Source: Datnioides undecimradiatus | Taxonomy: Eukaryota; Chordata; Actinopteri; Lobotiformes; Datnioididae | Direction: 5' to 3' | Length of the DNA: 64,000 nucleotides | Assembly: GCA_008933995.1 (NCBI GenBank) | Contig: WARS01000033.1 | Span: 3,035,813 to 3,099,812, forward strand | In this document: piece after piece, positions 27,600 through 37,126 of the stretch | Numbering within the stretch: the stretch's first letter is position 1 | How the letters are laid out: every line of letters begins with the position of its first letter | Made by a program: the position numbers and the translations under genes | Notes under the pieces: generated by a model | The model's input: the letters and a program-made list of their open reading frames with translations, nothing else | Told to the model about the DNA's origin: nothing | Database searches by the model: none

Positions 27600-27810
27600 T
27601 TTCACCTAGACACTCCGCCGAACTTGACGCTCGCGCCCTGTCTCCTAGCAACAGCTTGCGGCACCAATGGCTGCTACTTTCGACTAAACTGCTGCGTTAT
27701 TATTTTCACCACAGACACAGGTTGTTGGGCTGATAAAACAACAGAGATACAAACCTCAGTGTCGTGAGTAATAACTCCAACTTCCGGGGGTGATTTATAA
27801 AACGCACTGG
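27600..27810 (+). promoter_or_regulatory. Candidate promoter with RFX X-box, CCAAT, ETS and TATA-like motifs
   Basis: A locally CpG-rich patch. GTCTCCTAGCAAC at 27640-27652 resembles an RFX X-box with a one-base spacer. It is followed by CACCAATGG, ACTTCCGGGG (ETS type) and TTTATAAAAC near 27795. X-boxes mark ciliary and sperm-flagellar genes in animals. The next plus-strand exon candidate is at 30468. That this patch drives that gene is an inference. Confidence 0.35.
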
Positions 27811-28320
27811 TCGGCCACCGGCCGAGCCAGAGCAAACAGGAAGTTGGAAAACCAGGTGCAACAAATGACGACTTCCCTCATGAGAGAAGTTTTTCCTCAT
27901 GTTTAATTAGACCTAATAGAAATTGGAATATAATAAGTGTCACTTATAAGTTAAGACTCCTTTTAGGACTTCCCAGGTGTGTTGACTCCCACACCTATTA
28001 ACAAACCAGGCCTAATGGCTCCAGTTAAACATAGGATTAATTGAAGGCATGTGTGGGGATATACTGGGAAGAGCTGTGAAAAAAAATCCCAGCAAGTAGA
28101 GGGCCATTTTACAGATCATTACATCATTAATATGTTCCCGTTTCCTCCACAGCATGGCGAGAGCTCCGTGAGATACAGGGAAAAGAAGTCTGGGCTCTAA
28201 ATTGCCATTTTATTCCTTTCAGAGCATCTTCACGTTAGAACTATGTGCTGTGACACCTCCTGAGATGTCACAGAAAAATTGCTGCAGTGCAGCTTTTCAT
28301 TCTCCCCTTCAACCTCATTG

Positions 28321-28322
28321 TG

Positions 28323-28357
<35 letters not shown>
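28321..28357 (+). repeat. CG/CA microsatellite
   Basis: A short GC alternation running into about 14 CA units. Confidence 0.95.
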
Positions 28358-28359
<2 letters not shown>

Positions 28360-30467
28360 TTGCTAAGTCACTCCAAGACCCATCTTTGTTGCACTGACAC
28401 TTAACCGTGATGCTGTCACAGTCGTCTTCTTCCTTGATACATATGACGACATGACAGCACTGATGGCCACTTGGTCAGGCCTCGAGAGATTGTTGTGTCA
28501 AAGCATCAGTGGGAGACAGACAGGTGGCCCATAAGGAAGACAGACAGACAGGCTGAGGAGTCTGCATGGCAACCCGTGATGCAGCGGATTAAAGAAACTG
28601 CTGCGTCATTGCTTGGCATTCTTTGACATATGCCTGCTTGCTTTATTCCATGTATTGAAACATTCTGATTCTGCATCTAAGGTCTGTCAGCTCTGCCCAG
28701 ATACGCAGTGTAAACATTCTGCTTCCTGGTTAAAAGTCAATGAAAACAACAGAAACAATAATTTGGTGGATGCAGAGCTGATGACCTTATAAACAGCACT
28801 GGGTGAGCTTCGTCCTGAACTGAATCTAAACAACCTGAAACTAGAACAGACTTAGCTCACTACTCCTTCTTGACTCAGTGTGGAGCACCGCAGTGGTGGC
28901 AGCTGCACACAAATACACACTGAAGTGCTTTATGATTGTTTAGCTTGGACAAAAAAAAGGAAACTCCATATTTAAATTTGGTACAGCACTGCCGTGGAGT
29001 TTAAATAGTAGATCCTACAATTCCCATAATGCAACATCAACATTTTTTTAGACCCCTTCTCTGTGGTAACCTCAGACTACATGTGCCTTCATCCAGCACT
29101 TTACTGGAGCAGTTTGCAGGATTTAGGGACATCTAGCAGTGAAGCTGTAGATTACAACCAACTGGATCTGCACCCACTGACTGTGAATAAACACAAAGGG
29201 CTTCTCTAGAGCCAGTGTTTAGTTTGTCCCTTTTGGGCAACTGTAGAAACTGGCGATGCAGCATGGCAGACTCCCTCAAAGCAGATCACTTCTTATGTCA
29301 ATATAAGTGCATATGCCAAGGAAAACAACATTATTCTTATTTTCAGGAGATTATACGCATTCACCATCATTCATAATGAACACTGGACGGTTAAATGATG
29401 ACACTGTGACCTTGTTCACTGGTTCCCTTGAGGCCGTCGGCCCATGATACGCTGATTGCTCTCAAGAGTATCTACCGCTTCACTGTTCACTTTGAAATGA
29501 ATTTCCAGGGTTGTGCACCTCCACCGTGTTTGCGAGCAGTGGACCATCAGTATCAGCCATCCTGGGGATTCATTTTTAGCACTGATAAGCTATATGTGTC
29601 AGTGCTGGCCTTTTTACAGCACTCTCTGTGAAAGCAGCTTTGCAAGAAATTGGCATAGGCTCTAATTTTTGGTTTGGAGAGTGGCCAAGGCCATAATGTG
29701 CTCAATTCCCAGTAGGCATTTCAAGTAGTGTTGCATAGCAACTAATAATCCTTTTTGTCCAATCAAGAAGCTTTCTTTCCCCGCACTGTTTTCTAATCGT
29801 TATTTATCCAAGGGGAAGCTTTACTGAGCGTTCCCCCTCAGCAGCTGTTTGATATGCGCCTACAGTAGGTACTGGTCACACCTGGGACTTCCTCTGTTAC
29901 AGTGTTGGTCAGTGCTCAGCAAGCATCATGATAGCAACCGGTTACTAATTATGGTCATGAAGAAATCAATACAGCTGAGTTTTGCAATATTTGTTGTCAC
30001 AACTCTATATTGAAACTTCCAGACCCGTTGATCCATTAAGACACATGGCTTTAAAGCTCACTTCATTTTCATATGCTGTTATGTTATGTCATCTACATTT
30101 CAGTTTAGTGCGTTCAGTGACAAATAAGACTTACTTGATATGCACTGGATGTAACTCTGATTCAGTTTATTCTCTGAGTTATCATTATAATGAATTGTCT
30201 GTATTATATGACCCAGGTGGTACTCAGAAAGCCGTATTGTCAGCTATGGTTTTCCTTAATTATGTAGAATATTACAGTGTATTGTCATTGTGAGGCTCTT
30301 GCCAGTAGCTGACTCTCAATAACAGCACCTGGTTGTGTGTCTGTAAAGGGATTTCAACATCTCCTGGGTTTGTCCAGAGTACGTGGAGGAGCAGGGTGGT
30401 GATGTAAGCCTCTATGAATATGTTATGCACTCTGGTTCAGATAAATAATATTAGACCGCTGTTTAGA

Positions 30468-30628
30468 TTCCACCATGGAGTGGAAGGAGCAGGATGGATT
30501 GGTGTTGAAGCCCAGCATCAGGAAGCCCCACACTGACACGAGGAGCTCAGTGCGAGTTGAGGAAACCTCCCCTCTGCAGGACTACCCACATGAGAGCACT
30601 TGAGTCTTCAAAAGCGAGAAGAAACACG
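30468..30628 (+). CDS. Unrecognised plus-strand gene, candidate exon with start codon (in-frame TGA)
   Basis: An acceptor-like CTGTTTAG is followed by ATTCCACC and ATG at 30475 in a strong Kozak context (CCACCATGG). The frame reads MEWKEQDGLVLKPSI and on to DYPHEST for 42 codons. It then meets TGA at 30601-30603 and, past it, continues VFKSEKKH to a good donor, GTAAGA at 30629. The same frame continues into the next exon without a shift, which suggests the TGA interrupts a real reading frame. Either this allele is broken, or the first part is untranslated, or the model is wrong. I do not recognise the protein. Confidence 0.35.
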
Positions 30629-30740
30629 GTAAGATCCTGGAGTCTTTTTAGATAAATTCATAATTTTGGGGAAAACAAATAGTTATCACTGAATACATGT
30701 GCTGCAATTAATATCTGACTGCCTGTGCTCTTCCTTACAG

Positions 30741-30817
30741 GTGCGTCCCCTTGTCATGCAGTAATTGGAGCCAGACCCTTCTGCTCCCCCGAGTACAGCC
30801 CCGACTTCTACAAGTCA
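30741..30817 (+). CDS. Unrecognised plus-strand gene, candidate exon 2
   Basis: A strong acceptor (CTCTTCCTTACAG) is followed, in the frame carried over from the previous exon, by ASPCHAVIGARPFCSP and EYSPDFYK. Two donors are possible: GTCAGT after 30813, or GTGTCA after 30817. The second, weaker one keeps the next exon in its more protein-like frame. The Pro/Tyr-rich SPEYSPDFYK texture resembles small ciliary or sperm microtubule inner proteins, but I cannot assign a family. Confidence 0.4.
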
Positions 30818-31915
30818 GTGTCATCATTACTTAGCAGCATGTTACACTTCTTCTAAATGATCACATGCTAATATGAGCCTGCCTAATTGTTCAAAGACCT
30901 CATAGATTACTGTGTTAGAGACTAAGAATAAAGACATGTGATAACAACAGTTAACAGTATCACAGCAAATTCATAGTAATTTTAACAAATAACAAAATCT
31001 ATAATTATAGTAATTATGGTATTATCAGTCGCACCACACCAGCAGTGTTTTCTTTATCACCCTCTTTCACTGATGATTCAAACATATTTGTGATATAACC
31101 AAAGCCTTTCCTGAGCAACAGCTCATTTTCATAACACCTCAGAAATAATATAGAAACATGATCAGCCCAGTTTTACAGGACATGGGCTAATAACACCAAA
31201 TCGTTTGATTGCAGAGATGCAAATGAATATGAGTAACTTAATAACATGCGTCATTGTGCTGCTAAGTTAAATAATGGAACTCTTAAAGTGTTCCATGATA
31301 GAAACAGCACAAAGTTAGCAGGCTGAAGGTAACTCTGTACCAAAGAATGGGTTTGTAAGGTGAAATCTGTGGTGGATGTGATTGTGTCAGGTCACATGAC
31401 CTCTGCATAAATGTAGACCTGTGTTTTCAACTTTGAGAGCAGGCCAGGGTTCATTCAGTGTGCTGAATGGATCAATTATGAAAGCTAATAAGTACAATTT
31501 ATACTGATTTACTAAATAGAGCAATTAGTCCATCACAGAGCTGAGACCTGTGGCAGGTGTTTGAAACCCTTGGTGCAACTGAGTTAAAGTCCAGATGAAA
31601 CCTCATGTTGAGACCACGTGGCTTCAGTATCATGATGTATTAAATAGGGTTGATCTTAGCTCTGTGCCACTAAAAGAAAAAGGTTGATTGATGAGTGGAT
31701 GTCAGGTTTCAAGGCAGAAGTGAGTGCAGCTACATGACCGATGTCTCCAGAGGAACTGGAGACAGTTGTCCAGCAGATGGAGTCATTTCCATTTTTATCA
31801 GTGAAGTGGAGAAGAGCTGAGGTCATCAGCATGGGATTTTTTCATATGACATGTAAAATCATTTAACTAACTGCTTCACAGCAAACAGCTCAGACTGAAC
31901 TGATCCTTCTTACAG

Positions 31916-31969
31916 AACCATGTCACATACGGTAGCAGTTACCTCCATTCTTCCTGCTACCAAGACACG
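31916..31969 (+). CDS. Unrecognised plus-strand gene, candidate exon 3
   Basis: A 54-base segment with an excellent acceptor (GATCCTTCTTACAG) and donor (GTAAGT). In phase 0 it reads NHVTYGSSYLHSSCYQDT; an alternative frame reads TMSHTVAVTS and is also open. The phase-0 reading resembles another candidate exon at 50984-51045 (LTTGSYSHHSSCC). Confidence 0.45.
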
Positions 31970-32009
31970 GTAAGTGGAAAGCTACTATAGTTTGCCTTAT
32001 CATTATAGC

Positions 32010-33440
32010 TTGTCAAATAAGGTTGAAAGTCACTCCCTGCCATCGGTGTCTAAGTAGGAAATCAAGGGACTTTCTAAAGGAATTAACAAAAGATAGTCGG
32101 GTGTTTTCCAGTGTGAAGAGAACACAGGACTCTAAAAACAGCTGCACTAAGAAATGTAAAAGCACTAACAATGAATGTATAACTAACAACCAAATGAGAA
32201 ATATTGATTGTAATAAGTAACCTAAGAATGAACGAATAATTGTGATTGTGTAGAAGAAATATGACATACAAAAATGTTCTATTGAGTTGCACTGATTGTA
32301 AAATGATTATAAGAATGTTTTAAAAAATCATAATGTGAATCATAAGAAAATGGGGAAGTATTGAAGTTAGGAGAGAAACCAGTATTGAGAAATATTAAGC
32401 AATGAACCAAACAGATGGTAGAAGCTTCCTGATGTCCTCAAGCTGGACAGGGTGGAGTGAGGACAGAAGGACAAAAAGGAGAAGTCAAATGGTCAGAAGG
32501 TTATGAGTAAGTTACTGGAATTTTCTACTAATGGGTGGAGTGTTGATCGTACGAAGACGGAGATAAAGGGTATAAAAAGACGGGTAAAAGAGGAAGAAGT
32601 TGCTTAGTCCGACTCGACCTCACCCCGTCATGATACCCGTGTCCTGAGCTGGCTACTGGAGCGACCACACCCAGAAGAGGAACTAGCCGGACCGAAGACT
32701 GCAAAATTGGGGAAGGAGTTGTGAGCGGTTCGACACCAGAAAGGAGAAGGATCCAACACCTCAGCCCACAGCAAAGGAGTGCAGAGTCGAGGACAAGCCA
32801 TGGATTAAAGGCTGAAGGGGTTTCTGGAGAAATGTCGTTTTCCCTCACACTGTCTACAAGAACTGTGCATTCCTGAGGATTACTGGAATTAAGCAAGTCC
32901 ACAAGTTTTTTCTAGGATGCCAGGACGAGTGGACAAGGATGAGTTGTTTTGGCCAAATGACTTTTCACTCCATCTCAGTGATTATAATTTGTATTGATTA
33001 GTAACAGTCAGTTATTATGGCGAGAGATTATATTCTGAAGATTTGTTAAGAGTGATTGATAATTAAATCTGTTGCTTGCCCTTGCTAAAGTTGCTGAATA
33101 AATATGATGAAGTAGAAAGACATAAGAATTCTGGACATTGGTTTATTATGAGTATTGGTAAAGTTTAATGGGGAGTGTGAAATCCATCTTATTAGTTCTT
33201 GTAGGTTACTCTAGTCAATGTGTATAATCTGACCCTTGGGGCCGTTAATCCAGGCCACTAAATCACATCCTAGCTGTAGTAACAAGAGCCCGGATCCGAA
33301 TTAGGGGAGCTGCCGTGAACGGGCGTGGCTGAGGCAAAGTTAGTCTCTAGGGCTAGTCAGTCTGACATTATCTCAGAGGAAGCAGGGTAAACGCTCGGAT
33401 GAAGGTAGTGAGAAGCTAGGCGAGTCCCCTACACCAGCTA
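32010..33440 (+). mobile_element. LTR-like block of unknown family
   Basis: A block between candidate exons 3 and 4 that reads like a long regulatory LTR. It has TATAAAAA at 32571-32578, about 520 bases of stop-rich leader-like sequence, then AATAAA at 33097-33102. After that comes a GC-richer stretch ending near CCCCTACA. No gag, pol or env sequence accompanies it, so if it is an LTR it is solitary. I could not find a target-site duplication, and the ends are guesses. Confidence 0.3.
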
Positions 33441-33812
33441 CAATCTTCATCTTCTATATTAAACCTTAGTGTTGAGAATATGAGGATTTAACCCTTTGAA
33501 ATGGAGAGCTGGACCTGTACCTCTGCTGAGAGGTAGCTCGGGATCTGACAAGCTAAAGTATGTAAAAGTGACATTATACTCCACAGAGCGCTTTATTTAA
33601 ACATTAACAGTTTGTATTTCAGATAATTGCTTTTTAAAAAAGTTCCCCAAAGCAGGTACACGCAGCTACGTGGGACTTTAATGTGTTTCAATTGGAAACT
33701 AAACAATTCTACAAAACATTTGAAAAGAGGAGAAGAAGAGAGAAGAGAGAGGGAATAAGAAAACTCTCCTCAAATGTGCTTATTGCTTCTATTGCCAGGG
33801 TGCCGTACTCAG

Positions 33813-33932
33813 AAGAAGAGGCTCCAGGACAAACAGGAGGACGTCGAGGAGGTGAAGCAGCTGGATGCGTGGAAGCCGGCTGTCAGCATCTTGACAGCGG
33901 TGCTGAAGCAGGTAGATGACAAAGCCAGCTAG
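33813..33932 (+). CDS. Unrecognised plus-strand gene, terminal exon
   Basis: Reads KKRLQDKQEDVEEVKQLDAW then KPAVSILTAVLKQVDDKAS and a TAG stop at 33930-33932. This is a charged, probably helical C-terminus with strongly protein-like composition. A likely acceptor is CCGTACTCAG just before 33813, which keeps phase 0 with the 31916 exon; another AG at 33797-33798 is possible. The polyadenylation signal lies 50 bases after the stop. A longer overlapping frame (starting VPYSEEEAPG) exists but looks like a shadow. Confidence 0.5.
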   Translation, partial: KKRLQDKQEDVEEVKQLDAWKPAVSILTAVLKQVDDKAS

Positions 33933-33982
33933 CAGATCATCCACCGCGCACTCTTATTCTTATCCTAAATTGATTTAAGTCA

Positions 33983-33988
33983 AATAAA
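33983..33988 (+). terminator. Polyadenylation signal AATAAA
   Basis: AATAAA lies 50 bases downstream of the TAG of the preceding exon, consistent with the 3' end of that plus-strand gene. Confidence 0.5.
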
Positions 33989-36527
33989 CAGCAACATGCA
34001 TTTCAACACAGTAGAACAATTCAACTTCCTGGTCTTACTTCGCCTTTGCAGCTCTTTCAGATATTTCAGTTCTTGGACTTTCTTCTTAAGAAGATGACCC
34101 TCAAAGCGTCTGGATATCCAGTAGTGTAGCTTTAGCACTGCAAGCAGCTGTTCAACTGGATCTGAAGTTAACTTCCTTCAACCGTTTCCAGTACTTTTTG
34201 AGATCTTTCATATCAGCCTGTTCCCTACAGCACTGTATTCTGAACACGTTCCTGTGAATCTCACCTGCTTTCCCCACCTGTTGTATATTTAAGACAGGAT
34301 TCTCATGTTTTCAGATCAGTAAGGAAAGAAAACTTTGGTTTGATGCATAAAGAAACATGCCGTATGAGAGAAACTTCCCCAACTTCATCTCTGTAAAGCT
34401 GTAGTGTGGAACAGCAACAAATAAATGAACTTGTCTTGTTTGTTAAATGAGTGATATGACACACTGCTGGTTAAGCCTAATAGAGCCAACGCAATCTGGA
34501 ATGCATTTTGTATCAACTAGAAATGACTGGTTCACCAGAACTGAACGGGGGATAGAGGCCTCGCTGTCTTCCTGCAATCCCAGAGATACACGACAGGGAA
34601 TTCAAACCATGGCCTGTGTTCCACACAAGAACAGGGCAACAGTTATAATGTCTTGCCTGGACATAAAAAGGCAAACCAATTCAACACCTTCTGTTGTTGC
34701 TGTGAGGGTGGCGTTGGTGCCGAAGCGGCTGCTAACACCCACCTTTACTGTGAAGGAGGCTGGAGTTCTTCACCTATGTAGAGGCTGTAACCAACAAAGA
34801 GGCCAGGACCTGAAACTTAAGCTCTAAGGATTTCTTCAATTATTTCTGTTAATAGGTACATTTATATATAATACACAGTATTCAGGCTGTGTGTAGCCAT
34901 GCCTCAAACTAATGTGAGACATCAGTGATTGTAACAAAACTTTGCACTGAGGTCCACTTGTTTTATCTTGAACTGCATTTTTCCACTTTGTCCTTGTAGA
35001 AGTTGGCTGGTAGTCATGATCAGTCTTACTGCTGAACTACACAGCGCAGACACCATATCTAGTGTATGAACAAAAGGCCTCTCCGTGTGTAATAACTGTT
35101 CAGTATCATTTATTTTAAACCATTAGCGTAATACTCATTTAGGTCAGTTCAATACAGCTCATTTAATACCACGAGGTCACTGCAACAGTTAGAGCAGAGC
35201 CACCCTCAGTGCTGTACTGGTTGTTTCTGTGATCTGGGCCAATCAATGTTGTGATAATGAGTTAATCAATGAGTCCCAGGGCCCCGAAGCCAACCAAATA
35301 AAACAGAATTACTGCTTTTATCTTGAGTCCTGTGCTGCTGCGCGTACTGTTACCTCCCTGGAGTCAGCAGTTCCCGCCGGATCAGCTGCTGCTGCTGCGC
35401 CGTCCTCAGCCCTCAGCTTTGCGAATGCAGTAAATGTGTACAGATAGAGGTCTTGAATGCCTCATAGTGGTGTCATCATGGTATTTAGCTCTGGTGTTAA
35501 AGTACTGTATTTTAAATGATTTGGAAAATGTATGTTTCTTTCCCGATGACTGTTCCATTGGTGTGTGAATGAATGGGAGTGCACCTGCCATCAGTGTATG
35601 AACGGATGGGGTGTGAATGGGTGATTGACCACATGTAGCGTAAAGTGCTTTGAGTGGTCAGAAGACTAGAAAGGGGCTATATATAAGCGCAGTCCATTTA
35701 CAATGCATTCGAATACATGCTCTTTGGCTTTGAATGGCAAGTTAAATAGCAAAAACTACCACTCTGGGTTGTGGGCATTCACACCCAACCCCACTCCGCT
35801 ACACCAGTCTACTTTGGCATTCTGCTCTGTATTGTTGATATCTTAGAGGTAATCCTTTGTGATCTTAACTGAGACTGTTCTTAATAAATGTCAGAATGTT
35901 CGGTTTCTTACCATTAAACCTTTTATATGGTAGCAGGAAGAGAGCAGACGAGCAGACGAATTTAGCTTAAACTGTGCAGGAAATCATCAGTGAATTAATA
36001 AACAAGATGAACCCGTTCCTCCTCCTCCAATCAGAGCTTCTAAGTTGTAATGTCTGACTGCTGTTGACCAAAATTGACGTTTACTGTATGTTGCACATTG
36101 GCAACGACAAAAACCACGTACATGGCTGAGACACGTCCACGCTCACTGCTGCAAACCCCTGTGGAGATTTGCATGTAATTAGAGGTGCAAGGGTACAGAG
36201 CCTGGCCCTGCTAGATAAGCTAATATGCAGCCACCCTGTTGCCTCCACATTCATAGCAGTGCCAGCACGGGCACCAGCAAACTCCTGCTGCGGACTGAGA
36301 TGCAAAGCGCATCTGCATGATAGTTATTTATTGGATAGTAGAACGTGTGTTTGTGTGTAAGTGTGTGTGTGCATTGTAGGCTATCGGCATTACCTTTCAT
36401 TTTCAAGGCCACAAACATCAACAGCAACTTTGGGTTGAAGCGGCCATAGATGTTTCTGTGGTGTGCGTTGTGTTTGATCATTTTCAGGACAAAGTGAAGG
36501 AGATAGTGTTGGAAGCTTGGTGACACC
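33989..36527 (+). other. Intergenic stretch left of the LTR retrotransposon
   Basis: It contains a LINE/SINE-type tail at 35560-35705. A 126-codon open frame at 34447-34827 has no supporting feature. I see no gene here. Confidence 0.6.
35560..35705 (+). mobile_element. Teleost LINE/SINE 3' tail fragment
   Basis: It contains GTGTGAATGGGTGA, then AAAGTGCTTTGAGTGGTCAG, then AGACTAGAAAGGGGCTATAT and AGTCCATTTACA. This order is typical of an abundant fish LINE-type 3' tail shared with SINEs. It is a short, inactive fragment. Confidence 0.55.
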
Positions 36528-36532
36528 ATGAC
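36528..36532 (+). repeat. Target-site duplication ATGAC, left copy
   Basis: ATGAC directly precedes the retrotransposon. The same five bases follow it at 42131-42135. Confidence 0.9.
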
Positions 36533-37126
36533 TGACAAGGTCGGTTCTTGAACCCAATAGCACAACTCGGACTCAGGGCCAAATTCAAAAGATATAATTT
36601 ATTAACAAAGTACAACCAAAAATCACTCGAAAACGAGGAATACAACAAAGTAACAAATTAACTGTTTCAGCAAAAACTGGCTATCAAAGCCGCTAAGAAA
36701 GAAAACAGAAAATCACTCTAAAAAGAGGCAAAAAACAAAATCACACGCCACATGGGCTAACAACAAAAAAATCACTCTTAAAGAAGAGGTTCGGCTTAAC
36801 ACAGCAAAGTAACAAATAAACTCACAGACTTCATTATCGATCAGGACAGGATAACTAGACAAGACAGGACGCTGGTTCTCGGTTCTCACAGACGCGACGA
36901 ACTGGCACGAGACAGGGGGAGACGCAGACTTATATACACAATAGGAAATGGGGAACAGGTGGAAACAATCAGGTCGGGGAAGACAATCAGACAGGCGGGA
37001 ACCACATGAGGAAGGGCAAGCCACCTGAAACGAGAGGGAAGTTAGATCCTTCAAAATAAAAGGGAAGTCACAAGACACGACAGAAACCAAAACAAACCAG
37101 CTTGACCATCTAGTTATACCATGACA
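36533..37126 (-). repeat. 3' LTR of the chromovirus
   Basis: The 594-bp left-hand copy. On the minus strand it starts TGTCATGG and ends CCTTGTCA. The TATATAAG box is at 36929-36936, the predicted RNA start is near 36906, and AATAAA is at 36598-36603. The last codons of pol extend 13 bases into it. Confidence 0.95.
36598..36603 (-). terminator. Polyadenylation signal in the 3' LTR
   Basis: AATAAA on the minus strand, at the same LTR position as in the 5' copy. It would end the element's RNA and define a very short U5 of about 50 bases. Confidence 0.6.

Larger units (their letters stand above)
26701..30467 (+). other. Region between cnih3 and the plus-strand candidate gene
   Basis: It contains the promoter-like patch at 27600-27810 and a CA microsatellite at 28321. 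Otherwise I see only unremarkable AT-rich sequence with no exon I would defend. Confidence 0.6.

Noticed and set aside
28127-28190. Exon-like segment after a good acceptor (TTTCCTCCACAG)
   Set aside because: No donor follows within a plausible distance and the frames soon hit stops.
36713-37090. 125-codon minus-strand frame in the 3' LTR, with a near copy in the 5' LTR (41834-42094)
   Set aside because: The similarity of the two frames simply reflects the LTR duplication; the frame covers U3 promoter sequence and shows no domain.
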